Notes under the pieces: generated by a model
Seen by the model: only the letters and a program-made list of their open reading frames with translations
What the model was told of the DNA's origin: nothing
Database searches by the model: none
Translations under genes and position numbers: made by a program
Part shown: piece after piece, positions 35,457-49,509 of the stretch
How the letters are laid out: every line of letters starts with the position of its first letter
How positions within the stretch are numbered: position 1 is the first letter of the stretch
From: Gymnothorax reevesii
Taxonomy: Eukaryota > Chordata > Actinopteri > Anguilliformes > Muraenidae
Direction: 5' to 3'
Assembly (NCBI GenBank): GCA_029721435.1
Contig: CM056574.1
Coordinates: 74,133,501-74,197,500, forward strand
DNA length: 64,000 nt

Positions 35457-37916
35457 CCTCAAAGAAGCGTGTTTCCATGAAAGTGCGTATAGCCACAGTT
35501 TCAGCGCTCTAGCGCGCTTCCTTTCAGAGATACGAGCATATTCACTCCAATTCAGTAATATAGTCACAATTCACTGAAGTTGTTCACTTTCCCACCGAGT
35601 AACACACAGAATGGACATTTCTGACAAGCAAATCTAAAAAAAGAAAGTTTTTGAAAAAGTGCATATCTTCACTTCAGAAGCTTATATTCACTTAAAATTG
35701 GCAAAACAAGCACATTGGACCAATCGATACAATATATGCAATGCACTGTGATCTGAAGCTGTTCCCTGGCCAGAAGCACGCACAGTTTCACATTCTGAGC
35801 TTAAAACCTCAAAGAAGCGTGTTTTCATGAAAGTGCGTATAGCCACAGTTTCAGCGCTCTAGCGCGCTTCCTTTCAGAGATAAACGCATAATCACTCGAA
35901 TTCAGTCATATAGTCACAATTCACTCAAGTTTTTCACTTTCCCACTGGGTTACACACAGAAAGGACATTTTTGACAAGCAAAATTTAAAAAAAAAGAAAG
36001 TTTTTGAAAAAGTGCATATCTTCACTTCAGAAGCTTATATTCACTTCCAAATGGCCATACAAGCACATTGGACCAAAAGATACCATATAAGCATTGCACT
36101 GTGATCTGAAGCTGTTCCCTGGCCAGAAACACGCACAGTTTCACTTTCTGAGCTTAAAACCTCAAAGAAGCGTGTTTCCATGAAAGTGCGTATAGCCACA
36201 GTATCAGCGCTCTAGCGCGCTTCCTTACAGAGATACGAGCATATTCACTCCAATTCAGTAATATAGTCACAATTCACTGAAGTTGTTTACTTTCCCACTG
36301 GGTTACACACAGAATGGACATTTTTGACAAGCAAAATTAAAAAAAAGAAAGTTTTTGAAAAAGTACATATCTTCACTTCAGAAGCTTATATTCACTTAAA
36401 ATTGGCCATACAAGCACATTGGACCAAACGATACCATATAAGCATTGCACTGTGATCTGAAGCTGTTCCCTGGCCAGAAACACGCACAGTTTCACTTTCT
36501 GAGCTTAAAACCTCAAAGAAGCGTGTTTCCATGAAAGTGCGTATAGCCACAGTTTCAGCGCTCTAGCGCGCTTCCTTACAGAGGTAAACGCATCATCACT
36601 CGAATTCAGTCATATAGTCACAATTCACTCAAGTTTGTCACTTTCCCACTGGGTTACACACAGAAATGACATTTTTGACAAGCAAAATTAAAAAAAAAGA
36701 AAGTTTTTGAAAAAGTGCATATCTTCACTTCAGAAGCTTCTATTCACTTCCAAATGGCCATACAAGCACATTGGAACAAACGATACAATATATGCATTGC
36801 ACTGTGATCTGAAGCTGTTGCCAGGCCAGAAACACGCTCAGATTCACGTTCTGAGCTTAAAACCTCAAAGAAGCGTGTTTTCATGAAAGCACGTATAGCT
36901 ACAGTTTCAGCGCTCTAGCGCGCTTCCTGACAGAGATAAACGCATAATCACTCGAATTCAGTCATATAGTCACAATTCACTCAAGTTTTTTACTTTCCCA
37001 CTGGGTTACACACAGAATGGACATTTTTGACAAGCAAAATAAAAAAAAAAAGAAAGTTTTTGAAAAAGCGCATATCTTCACTTCAGAAGCTTCTATTCAC
37101 TTCCAAATGGCCATACAAGCACATTGTAACAAACGATACAATATATGCATTGGACTGTGATCTGAAGCTGTTGCCAGGCCGGAAACACGCCCAGATTCAC
37201 TTTCTGAGCTTAAAACCTCAAAGAAGCATGTTTTCATGAAAGTGCGTATAGCCACAGTTTCAGCGCTCTAGCTCGCTTTCTTACAGAGATAAACGCATAT
37301 TCTCTCCAATTCAGTCATATTGTCACAATTCACTCAAGATTGTCACTTTCTCACTAAGTTACACACAGAAAGGACATTTTTGACAAGCAAAACTAAAAAA
37401 AAAGAAAGTTTTTGAAAAGTACATATCTTCACTTCAGAAGCTTATATTCACTTAAAATTGGCCATACAAGCACATTGGACCAATCGATACAATATATGCA
37501 CTGCACTGTCATCTGAAGCTGTTGCCAGGCCGGAAACACGCTCAGATTCACTTTCTGAGCTTAAAACCTCAAAGAAGCATGTTTTCATGAAAGTGCGTAT
37601 AGCCACAGTTTCAGCGCTCTCGCTCGCTTTCTTACAGAGATAAACGCATATTCACTCCAATTCAGTCATATTGTCACAATTCACTCAAGTTTGTCACTTT
37701 CTCACTAAGTTACACACAGAAAGGACATTTTTTACAAGCAAAACTAAAAAAAAGAAAGTTTTTGAAAAGTGCATATCTTCACTTCAGAAGCTTATATTCA
37801 CTTAAAATTGGCCATACAAGCACATTGGACCAATCGATACAATATATGCACTGCACTGTGATCTGAAGCTGTTGCCAGGCCGGAAACACGCTCAGATTCA
37901 CTTTCTGAGCTTAAAA
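35457..37916 (+). repeat. HOR unit 14: 7-mer A B C D E F G2 (2460 bp)
   Basis: Monomer starts are 35457, 35807, 36160, 36511, 36863, 37216 and 37567. It matches 11934-14391 (cacagaaatgac, attgtaacaaacg, tattctctcc, ctctcgctcgc). A has the private ttggcaaaacaag. Confidence 0.88.
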
Positions 37917-40373
37917 CCTCAAAGAAGCGTGTTTCCATGAAAGTGCGTATAGCCACAGTTTCAGCGCTCTAGCGCGCTTCCTTACAGAGATACGAGCATA
38001 TTCACTCCAATTCAGTAATATAGTCACAATTCACTGAAGTTGTTCACTTTCCCACCGAGTAAAACACAGAATGGACATTTCTGACAAGCAAATCTAAAAA
38101 AAGAAAGTTTTTGAAAAAGTGCATATCTTCACTTCAGAAGCTTATATTCACTTAAAATTGGCCATACAAGCACATTGGACCAATCGATACAATATATGCA
38201 ATGCACTGTGATCTGAAGCTGTTCCCTGGCCAGAAGCACGCACAGTTTCACATTCTGAGCTTAAAACCTCAAAGAAGCGTGTTTTCATGAAAGTGCGTAT
38301 AGCCACAGTTTCAGCGCTCAAGCGCGCTTCCTTTCAGAGATAAACGCATAATCACTCGAATTCAGTCATATAGTCACAATTCACTCAAGTTTTTCACTTT
38401 CCCACTGGGTTACACACAGAAAGGACATTTTTGACAAGCAAAATTTAAAAAAAAAGAAAGTTTTTGAAAAAGTGCATATTCACTTCAGAAGCTTATATTC
38501 ACTTCCAAATGGCCATACAAGCACATTGGACCAAACGATACCATATAAGCATTGCACTGTGATCTGAAGCTGTTCCCTGGCCAGAAACACGCACAGTTTC
38601 ACGTTCTGAGCTTAAAACCTCAAAGAAGCGTGTTTCCATGAAAGTGCGTATAGCCACAGTTTCAGCGCTCTAGCGCGCTTCCTTACAGAGATACGAGCAT
38701 ATTCACTCCAATTCAGTAATATAGTCACAATTCACTGAAGTTGTTCACTTTCCCACTGGGTTACACACAGAATGGACATTTTTGACAAGCAAAATTAAAA
38801 AAAAGAAAGTTTTTGAAAAAGTACATATCTTCACTTCAGAAGCTTATATTCACTTAAAATTGGCCATACAAGCACATTGGACCAAACGATACCATATAAG
38901 CATTGCACTGTGATCTGAAGCTGTTCCCTGGCCAGAAACACGCACAGTTTCACTTTCTGAGCTTAAAACCTCAAAGAAGCGTGTTTCCATGAAAGTGCGT
39001 ATAGCCACAGTTTCAGCGCTCTAGCGCGCTTCCTTACAGAGGTAAACGCATCATCACTCGAATTCAGTCATATAGTCACAATTCACTCAAGTTTGTCACT
39101 TTCCCACTGGGTTACACACAGAAAGGACATTTTTGACAAGCAAAATTTTAAAAAAAGAAAGTTTTTGAAAAAGCGCATATCTTCACTTCAGAAGCTTCTA
39201 TTCACTTCCAAATGGCCATACAAGCACATTGGAACAAACGATACAATATATGCATTGCACTGTCATCTGAAGCTGTTGCCAGGCCAGAAACACGCTCAGA
39301 TTCACGTTCTGAGCTTAAAACCTCAAAGAAGCGTGTTTTCATGAAAGCACGTATAGATACAGTTTCAGCGCTCTAGCGCGCTTCCTGACAGAGATAAACG
39401 CATAATCACTCGAATTCAGTCATATAGTCACAATTCACTCAAGTTTTTTACTTTCCCACTGGGTTACACACAGAATGGACATTTTTGACAAGCAAAATAA
39501 AAAAAAAAAGAAAGTTTTTGAAAAAACGCATATCTTCACTTCAGAAGCTTTAATTCACTTCCAAATGGCCATACAAGCACATTGGAACAAACGATACAAT
39601 ATATGCATTGGACTGTGATCTGAAGCTGTTGCCAGGCCGGAAACACGCTCAGATTCACTTTCTGAGCTTAAAACCTCAAAGAAGCATGTTTTCATGAAAG
39701 TGCGTATAGCCACAGTTTCAGCGCTCTAGCTCGCTTTCTTACAGAGATAAACGCATATTCACTCCAATTCAGTCATATTGTCACAATTCACTCAAGATTG
39801 TCACTTTCTCACTAAGTTACACACAGAAAGGACATTTTTGACAAGCAAAACTAAAAAAAAGAAAGTTTTTGAAAAGTACATATCTTCACTTCAGAAGCTT
39901 CTATTCACTTAAAATTGGCCATACAAGCACATTGGACCAATCGATACAATATATGCACTGCACTGTGATCTGAAGCTGTTGCCAGGCCGGAAACACGCTC
40001 AGATTCACTTTCTGAGCTTAAAACCTCAAAGAAGCATGTTTTCATGAAAGTGCGTATAGCCACAGTTTCAGCGCTCTAGCTCGCTTTCTTACAGAGATAA
40101 ACGCATATTCACTCCAATTCAGTCATATTGTCACAATTCACTCAAGTTTGTGACTTTCTCACTAAGTTACACACAGAAAGGACATTTTTTACAAGCAAAA
40201 CTAAAAAAAAGAAAGTTATTGAAAAGTACATATCTTCACTTCAGAAGCTTATATTCACTTAAAATTGGCCATACAAGCACATTGGACCAATCGATACAAT
40301 ATATGCACTGCACTGTGATCTGAAGCTGTTGCCAGGCCGGAAACACGCTCAGATTCACTTTCTGAGCTTAAAA
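37917..40373 (+). repeat. HOR unit 15: 7-mer A B C D E F G1 (2457 bp)
   Basis: Monomer starts are 37917, 38267, 38618, 38969, 39321, 39674 and 40024. It has the accgagtaaaacac and gctcaagcgcgc pair with the 2-base loss, exactly as at 14392-16848. D has aaaattttaaa with a short A-run. Confidence 0.88.
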
Positions 40374-42832
40374 CCTCAAAGAAGCGTGTTTCCATGAAAG
40401 TGCGTATAGCCACAGTTTCAGCGCTCTAGCGCGCTTCCTTTCAGAGATACGAGCATATTCACTCCAATTCAGTAATATAGTCACAATTCACTGAAGTTGT
40501 TCACTTTCCCACCGAGTAACACACAGAATGGACATTTCTGACAAGCAAATCTAAAAAAAGAAAGTTTTTGAAAAAGTGCATATCTTCACTTCAGAAGCTT
40601 ATATTCACTTAAAATTGGCCATACAAGCACATTGGACCAATCGATACAATATATGCAATGCACTGTGATCTGAAGCTGTTCCCTGGCCAGAAGCACGCAC
40701 AGTTTCACATTCTGAGCTTAAAACCTCAAAGAAGCGTGTTTTCATGAAAGTGCGTATAGCCACAGTTTCAGCGCTCTAGCGCGCTTCCTTTCAGAGATAA
40801 ACGCATAATCACTCGAATTCAGTCATATAGTCACAATTCACTCAAGTTTTTCACTTTCCCACTGGGTTACACACAGAAAGGACATTTTTGACAAGCAAAA
40901 TTTTAAAAAAAAGAAAGTTTTTGAAAAAGTGCATATCTTCACTTCAGAAGCTTATATTCACTTCCGAATGGCCATACAAGCACATTGGACCAAAAGATAC
41001 CATATAAGCATTGCACTGTGATCTGAAGCTGTTCCCTGGCCAGAAACACGCACAGTTTCACTTTCTGAGCTTAAAACCTCAAAGAAGCGTGTTTCCATGA
41101 AAGTGCGTATAGCCACAGTATCAGCGCTCTAGCGCGCTTCCTTACAGAGATACGAGCATATTCACTCCAATTCAGTAATATAGTCACAATTCACTGAAGT
41201 TGTTTACTTTCCCACTGGGTTACACACAGAATGGACATTTTTGACAAGCAAAATTAAAAAAAAGAAAGTTTTTGAAAAAGTACATATCTTCACTTCAGAA
41301 GCTTATATTCACTTAAAATTGGCCATACAAGCACATTGGACCAAACGATACCATATAAGCATTGCACTGTGATCTGAAGCTGTTCCCTGGCCAGAAACAC
41401 GCACAGTTTCACTTTCTGAGCTTAAAACCTCAAAGAAGCGTGTTTCCATGAAAGTGCGTATAGCCACAGTTTCAGCGCTCTAGCGCGCTTCCTTACAGAG
41501 GTAAACGCATCATCACTCGAATTCAGTCATATAGTCACAATTCACTCAAGTTTGTCACTTTCCCACTGGGTTACACACAGAAATGACATTTTTGACAAGC
41601 AAAATTAAAAAAAAAAGAAAGTTTTTGAAAAAGTGCATATCTTCACTTCAGAAGCTTCTATTCACTTCCAAATGGCCATACAAGCACATTGGAACAAACG
41701 ATACAATATATGCATTGCACTGTGATCTGAAGCTGTTGCCAGGCCAGAAACACGCTCAGATTCACGTTCTGAGCTTAAAACCTCAAAGAAGCGTGTTTTC
41801 ATGAAAGCACGTATAGCTACAGTTTCAGCGCTCTAGCGCGCTTCCTGACAGAGATAAACGCATAATCACTCGAATTCAGTCATATAGTCACAATTCACTC
41901 AAGTTTTTTACTTTCCCACTGGGTTACACACAGAATGGACATTTTTGACAAGCAAAATTAAAAAAAAAGAAAGTTTTTGAAAAAGCGCATATCTTCACTT
42001 CAGAAGCTTCTATTCACTTCCAAATGGCCATACAAGCACATTGTAACAAACGATACAATATATGCATTGGACTGTGATCTGAAGCTGTTGCCAGGCCGGA
42101 AACACGCCCAGATTCACTTTCTGAGCTTAAAACCTCAAAGAAGCATGTTTTCATGAAAGTGCGTATAGCCACAGTTTCAGCGCTCTAGCTCGCTTTCTTA
42201 CAGAGATAAACGCATATTCTCTCCAATTCAGTCATATTGTCACAATTCACTCAAGATTGTCACTTTCTCACTAAGTTACACACAGAAAGGACATTTTTGA
42301 CAAGCAAAACTAAAAAAAAGAAAGTTTTTGAAAAGTACATATCTTCACTTCAGAAGCTTATATTCACTTAAAATTGGCCATACAAGCACATTGGACCAAT
42401 CGATACAATATATGCACTGCACTGTCATCTGAAGCTGTTGCCAGGCCGGAAACACGCTCAGATTCACTTTCTGAGCTTAAAACCTCAAAGAAGCATGTTT
42501 TCATGAAAGTGCGTATAGCCACAGTTTCAGCGCTCTCGCTCGCTTTCTTACAGAGATAAACGCATATTCACTCCAATTCAGTCATATTGTCACAATTCAC
42601 TCAAGTTTGTCACTTTCTCACTAAGTTACACACAGAAAGGACATTTTTTACAAGCAAAACTAAAAAAAAGAAAGTTTTTGAAAAGTACATATCTTCACTT
42701 CAGAAGCTTATATTCACTTAAAATTGGCCATACAAGCACATTGGACCAATCGATACAATATATGCACTGCACTGTGATCTGAAGCTGTTGCCAGGCCGGA
42801 AACACGCTCAGATTCACTTTCTGAGCTTAAAA
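40374..42832 (+). repeat. HOR unit 16: 7-mer A B C D E F G2 (2459 bp)
   Basis: Monomer starts are 40374, 40724, 41077, 41428, 41781, 42133 and 42483. The front resembles the C-duplicated 8-mers (B with cttccgaatgg), while D to G2 resemble 11934-14391. The unit itself may be a recombinant between the two HOR types. Confidence 0.85.
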
Positions 42833-44943
42833 CCTCAAAGAAGCGTGTTTCCATGAAAGTGCGTATAGCCACAGTTTCAGCGCTCTAGCGCGCTTCCTTA
42901 CAGAGATACGAGCATATTCACTCCAATTCAGTAATATAGTCACAATTCACTGAAGTTGTTCACTTTCCCACCGAGTAACACACAGAATGGACATTTCTGA
43001 CAAGCAAATCTAAAAAAAGAAAGTTTTTGAAAAAGTGCATATCTTCACTTCAGAAGCTTATATTCACTTAAAATTGGCCATACAAGCACATTGGACCAAT
43101 CGATACAATATATGCAATGCACTGTGATCTGAAGCTGTTCCCTGGCCAGAAGCACGCACAGTTTCACATTCTGAGCTTAAAACCTCAAAGAAGCGTGTTT
43201 TCATGAAAGTGCGTATAGCCACAGTTTCAGCGCTCTAGCGCGCTTCCTTTCAGAGATAAACGCATAATCACTCGAATTCAGTCATATAGTCACAATTCAC
43301 TCAAGTGTTTCACTTTCCCACTGGGTTACACACAGAATGGACATTTTTGACAAGCAAAATTTAAAAAAAAAGAAAGTTTTTGAAAAAGTGCATATCTTCA
43401 CTTCAGAAGCTTATATTCACTTCCAAATGGCCATACAAGCACATTGGACCAAACGATACCATATAAGCATTGCACTGTGATCTGAAGCTGTTCCCTGGCC
43501 AGAAACACGCACAGTTTCACTTTCTGAGCTTAAAACCTCAAAGAAGCGTGTTTTCATGAAAGTGCGTATAGCCACAGTTTCAGCGCTCTAGCGCGCTTCC
43601 TCACAGAGATACGAGCATATTCACTCCAATTCAGTAATATAGTCACAATTCACTGAACTTGTTCACTTTCCCACTGGGTAACACACAGAATGGACATTTT
43701 TGACAAGCAAAATTAAAAAAAAGAAAGTTTTTGAAAAAGTACATATCTTCACTTCAGAAGCTTATATTCACTTAAAATTGGCCATACAAGCACATTGGAC
43801 CAATCGATACAATATATGCAATGCACTGTGATCTGAAGCTGTTCCCTGGCCAGAAGCACGCACAGTTTCACATTCTGAGCTTAAAACCTCAAAGAAGCGT
43901 GTTTTCATGAAAGCACGTATAGCCACAGTTTCAGCGCTCTAGCGCGCTTCCTTACAGAGGTAAACGCATCATCACTCGAATTCAGTCATATAGTCACAAT
44001 TCACTCAAGTTTGTCACTTTCCCACTGGGTTACACACAGAAAGGACATTTTTGACAAGCAAAATTTAAAAAAAAGAAAGTTTTTGAAAAAGTGCATATCT
44101 TCACTTCAGAAGCTTCTATTCACTTCCAAATGGCCATACAAGCACATTGGAACAAACGATACAATATATGCATTGCACTGTGATCTGAAGCTGTTGCCAG
44201 GCCAGAAACACGCTCAGATTCACGTTCTGAGCTTAAAACCTCAAAGAAGCGTGTTTTCATGAAAGCACGTATAGCTACAGTTTCAGCGCTCTAGCGCGCT
44301 TCCTTACAGAGATAAACGCATAATCACTCTAATTCAGTCATATAGTCACAATTCACTAAAGTTTTTTACTTTCCCACTGGGTTACACACAGAATGGACAT
44401 TTTTGACAAGCAAAATTAAAAAAAAAAAGAAAGTTTTTGAAAAAGCGCATATCTTCACTTCAGAAGCTTCTATTCACTTCCAAATGGCCATACAAGCACA
44501 TTGGAACAAACGATACAATATATGCATTGGACTGTGATCTGAAGCTGTTGCCAGGCCGGAAACACGCTCAGATTCACTTTCTGAGCTTAAAACCTCAAAG
44601 AAGCATGTTTTCATGAAAGTGCGTATAGCCACAGTTTCAGCGCTCTAGCTCGCTTTCTTACAGAGATAAACGCATATTCACTCCAATTCAGTCATATTGT
44701 CACAATTCACTCAAGATTGTCACTTTCTCACTAAGTTACTCACAGAAAGGACATTTTTGACAAGCAAAACTAAAAAAAAAGAAAGTTTTTGAAAAGTACA
44801 TATCTTCACTTCAGAAGCTTATATTCACTTAAAATTGGCCATACAAGCACATTGGACCAATCGATACAATATATGCACTGAACTGTGATCTGAAGCTGTT
44901 GCCAGGCCGGAAACACGCTCAGATTCACTTTCTGAGCTTAAAA
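42833..44943 (+). repeat. HOR unit 17: 6-mer A B C'' D E F (2111 bp)
   Basis: Monomer starts are 42833, 43183, 43536, 43887, 44239 and 44593. C'' matches 4566, and E has cactctaattc as at 5269, so this unit is related to the left end of the window. No complete G follows F; the next monomer is a G/A hybrid. Confidence 0.86.
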
Positions 44944-45294
44944 CCTCAAAGAAGCATGTTTTCATGAAAGTGCGTATAGCCACAGTTTCAGCGCTCTAGC
45001 TCGCTTTCTTACAGAGATAAACGCATATTCACTCCAATTCAGTCATATTGTCACAATTCACTGAAGTTGTTCACTTTCCCACCGAGTAACACACAGAATG
45101 GACATTTCTGACAAGCAAATCTAAAAAAAAGAAAGTTTTTGAAAAAGTGCATATCTTCACTTCAGAAGCTTATATTCACTTAAAATTGGCCATACAAGCA
45201 CATTGGACCAATCGATACAATATATGCAATGCACTGTGATCTGAAGCTGTTCCCTGGCCAGAAGCACGCACAGTTTCACATTCTGAGCTTAAAA
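44944..45294 (+). repeat. Hybrid monomer G/A
   Basis: G/F-type bases (aagcatgtttt, gctctagctcgc, gtcatattg up to 45050) switch to A-type bases (gaagttgttcac from 45063, then cccaccgag). The join lies in the 12 shared bases 45051-45062 (tcacaattcact). It fuses the end of one HOR unit to the start of the next, removing one monomer length. Confidence 0.88.
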
Positions 45295-47052
45295 CCTCAA
45301 AGAAGCGTGTTTTCATGAAAGTGCGTATAGCCACAGTTTCAGCGCTCTAGCGCGCTTCCTTTCAGAGATAAACGCATAATCACTCGAATTCAGTCATATA
45401 GTAACAATTCACTCAAGTTTTTCACTTTCCCACTGGGTTACACACAGAAAGGACATTTTTGACAAGCAAAATAAAAAAAAAAGAAAGTGTTTGAAAAAGT
45501 GCATATCTTCACTTCAGAAGCTTATATTCACTTCCAAATGGCCATACAAGCACATTGGACCAAACGATACCATATAAGCATTGCACTGTGATCTGAAGCT
45601 GTTCCCTGGCCAGAAACACGCACAGTTTCACGTTCTGAGCTTAAAACCTCAAAGAAGCGTGTTTCCATGAAAGTGCGTATAGCCACAGTTTCAGCGCTCT
45701 AGCGCGCTTCCTTACAGAGATACGAGCATATTCACTCCAATTCAGTAATATAGTCACAATTCACTGAAGTTGTTCACTTTCTAACTGGGTTACACACAGA
45801 ATGGACATTTTTGACAAGCAAAATTACAAAAAAAGAAAGTTTTTGAAAAAGTACATATCTTCACTTCAGAAGCTTATATTCACTTAAAATTGGCCATACA
45901 AGCACATTGGACCAAACGATACCATATAAGCATTGCACTGTGATCTGAAGCTGTTCCCTGGCCAGAAACACGCACACTTTCACTTTCTGAGCTTAAAACC
46001 TCAAAGAAGCGTGTTTCCATGAAAGTGCGTATAGCCACAGTTTCAGCGCTCTAGCGCGCTTCCTTACAGAGGTAAACGCATCATCACTCGAATTCAGTCA
46101 TATAGTCACAATTCACTCAAGTTTGTCACTTTCCCACTGGGTTACACACAGAAAGGACATTTTTGACAAGCAAAATTAAAAAAAAAGAAAGTTTTTGAAA
46201 AAGTGCATATCTTCACTTCAGAAGCTTCTATTCACTTCCAAATGGCCATACAAGCACATTGGAACAAACGATACAATATATGCATTGCACTGTGATCTGA
46301 AGCTGTTGCCAGGCCAGAAACACGCTCAGATTCACGTTCAGAGCTTAAAACCTCAAAGAAGCGTGTTTTCATGAAAGCACGTATAGCTACAGTTTCAGCG
46401 CTCTAGCGCGCTTCCTGACAGAGATAAACGCATAATCACTCGAATTCAGTCATATAGTCACAATTCACTCAAGTTTTTTACTTTCCCACTGGATTACACA
46501 CAGAATGGACATTTTTGACAAGCAAATTTTAAAAAAAAGAAAGTTTTTGAAAAAGCGCATATCTTCACTTCAGAAGCTTCTATTCACTTCCAAATGGCCA
46601 TACAAGCACATTGGAACAAACGATACAATATATGCATTGGACTGTGATCTGAAGCTGTTGCCAGGCCGGAAACACGCTCAGATTCACTTTCTGAGCTTAA
46701 AACCTCAAAGAAGCATGTTTTCATGAAAGTGCGTATAGCCACAGTTTCAGCGCTCTAGCTCGCTTTCTTACAGAGATAAACGCATATTCACTCCAATTCA
46801 GTCATATTGTCACAATTCACTCAAGATTGTCACTTTCTCACTAAGTTACACACAGAAAGGACATTTTTGACAAGCAAAACTAAAAAAAAGAAAGTTTTTG
46901 AAAAGTACATATCTTCACTTCAGAAGCTTATATTCACTTAAAATTGGCCATACAAGCACATTGGACCAATCGATACAATATATGCACTGCACTGTGATCT
47001 GAAGCTGTTGCCAGGCCGGAAACACGCTCAGATTCACTTTCTGAGCTTAAAA

Positions 47053-47401
47053 CCTCAAAGAAGCATGTTTTATGAAAGTGCGTATAGCCACAGTTTCAGC
47101 GCTCTAGCTCGCTTTCTTACAGAGATAAACGCATATTCACTCCAATTCAGTCATATTGTCACAATTCACTCAAGTTTGTCACTTTCTCACTAAGTTACAC
47201 ACAGAAAGGACATTTTTGACAAGCAAAACTAAAAAAAAGAAAGTTTTTGAAAAGTACATATCTTCACTTCAGAAGCTTATATTCACTTAAAATTGGCCAT
47301 ACAAGCACATTGGACCAATCGATACAATATATGCACTGCACTGTGATCTGAAGCTGTTGCCAGGCCGGAAACACGCTCAGATTCACTTTCTGAGCTTAAA
47401 A
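47053..47401 (+). repeat. Type G3 monomer (right-arm subtype)
   Basis: G3 keeps catttttgacaagc and gtttttgaaaag like F, but has caagtttgtcac instead of caagattgtcac. It is the closing monomer near both ends of the window (5970, 47053, 49160, 58308, 60416) and is absent from the central part. This copy also lacks one base in the start motif (ttttatg instead of ttttcatg). It may be the ancestral G state. Confidence 0.8.
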
Positions 47402-49509
47402 CCTCAAAGAAGCATGATTTCATGAAAGTGCGTATAGCCACAGTTTCAGCGCTCTAGCGCGCTTCCTTACAGAGATACGAGCATATTCACTCCAATTCAG
47501 TAATATAGTCACAATTCACTGAAGTTGTTCACTTTCCCACCGAGTAACACACAGAATGGACATTTCTGACAAGCAAATCTAAAAAAAAAGAAAGTTTTTG
47601 AAAAAGTGCATATCTTCACTTCAGAAGCTTATATTCACTTAAAATTGGCCATACAAGCACATTGGACCAATCGATACAATATATGCAATGCACTGTGATC
47701 TGAAGCTGTTCCCTGGCCAGAAGCACGCACAGTTTCACATTCTGAGCTTAAAACCTCAAAGAAGCGTGTTTCCATGAAAGTGCGTAAAGCCACAGTTTCA
47801 GCGCTCTAGCGCGCTTCCTTACAGAGATACGAGCATATTCACTCCAATTCAGTAATATAGTCACAATTCACTGAAGTTGTTCACTTTCCCACTGGGTTAC
47901 ACACAGAATGGACATTTTTGACAAGCAAAATTAAAAAAAAAGAAAGTTTTTAAAAAAGTACATATCTTCACTTCAGAAGCTTATATTCACTTAAAATTGG
48001 CCATACAAGCACATTGGACCAATCGATACAATATAAGCATTGCACTGTGATCTGAAGCTGTTCCCTGGCCAGAAGCACGCACAGTTTCACTTTTTGAGCT
48101 TAAAACCTCAAAGAAGCGTGTTTCCATGAAAGTGCGTATAGCCACAGTTTCAGCGCTCTAGCGCGCTTCCTTACAGAGATAAACGCATCATCACTCCAAT
48201 TCAGTCATATAGTCACAATTCACTCAAGTTTGTCACTTTCCCACTGGGTTACACACAGAAAGGACATTTTTGACAAGCAAAATTAAAAAAAAGAAAGTTT
48301 TTGAAAAAGTGCATATCTTCACTTCAGAAGCTTCTATTCACTTCCAAATGGCCATACAAGCACATTGGAACAAACGATACAATATATGCATTGCACTGTG
48401 ATCTGAAGCTGTTGCCAGGCCAGAAACACGCTCAGATTCACGTTCTGAGCTTAAAACCTCAAAGAAGCGTGTTTTCATGAAAGCACGTATAGCTACAGTT
48501 TCAGCGCTCTAGCGCGCTTCCTTACAGAGATAAACGCATAATCACTCGAATTCAGTCATATAGTCACAATTCACTTAAGTTTTTTACTTTCCCACTGGGT
48601 TACACACAGAATGGACATTTTTGACAAGCAAAATTAAAAAAAAAAGAAAGTTTTTGAAAAAGCGCATATCTTCACTTCAGAAGCTTCTATTCACTTCCAA
48701 ATGGCCATACAAGCACATTGGAACAAACGATACAATATATGCATTGGACTGTGATCTGAAGCTGTTGCCAGGCCGGAAACACGCTCAGATACACTTTCTG
48801 AGCTTAAAACCTCAAAGAAGCATGTTTTCATGAAAGTGCGTATAGCCACAGTTTCAGCGCTCTAGCTCGCTTTCTTACAGAGATAAACGCATATTCACTC
48901 CAATTCAGTCATATTGTCACAATTCACTCAAGATTGTCACTTTCTCACTAAGTTACACACAGAAAGGACATTTTTGACAAGCAAAACTAAAAAAAAGAAA
49001 GTTTTTGAAAAGTACATATCTTCACTTCAGAAGCTTATATTCACTTAAAATTGGCCATACAAGCACATTGGACCAATCGATACAATATATGCACTGCACT
49101 GTGATCTGAAGCTGTTGCCAGGCCGGAAACACGCTCAGATTCACTTTCTGAGCTTAAAACCTCAAAGAAGCATGTTTTCATGAAAGTGCGTATAGCCACA
49201 GTTTCAGCGCTCTAGCTCGCTTTCTTACAGAGATAAACGCATATTCACTCCAATTCAGTCATATTGTCACAATTCACTCAAGTTTGTCACTTTCTCACTA
49301 AGTTACACACAGAAAGGACATTTTTGACAAGCAAAACTAAAAAAAAGAAAGTTTTTGAAAAGTACATATCTTCACTTCAGAAGCTTATATTCACTTAAAA
49401 TTGGCCATACAAGCACATTGGACCAATCGATACAATATATGCACTGCATTGTGATCTGAAGCTGTTGCCAGGCCGGAAACACGCTCAGATTCACTTTCTG
49501 AGCTTAAAA
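47402..49509 (+). repeat. HOR unit 19: 6-mer A C D E F G3 (B missing, 2108 bp)
   Basis: Monomer starts are 47402, 47754, 48106, 48457, 48810 and 49160. C has gtgcgtaaagcc, gtttttaaaaaag and ctttttgagc. The same three occur at 59363, in a unit that still has B. Confidence 0.87.

Larger units (their letters stand above)
44944..47401 (+). repeat. HOR unit 18: 7-mer G/A B C D E F G3 (2458 bp)
   Basis: Monomer starts are 44944, 45295, 45647, 45999, 46351, 46703 and 47053. It has more private substitutions than central units (tagtaacaattc and aaagtgtttg in B; tttctaactggg and attacaaaa in C; ggattacac in E). Confidence 0.86.
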
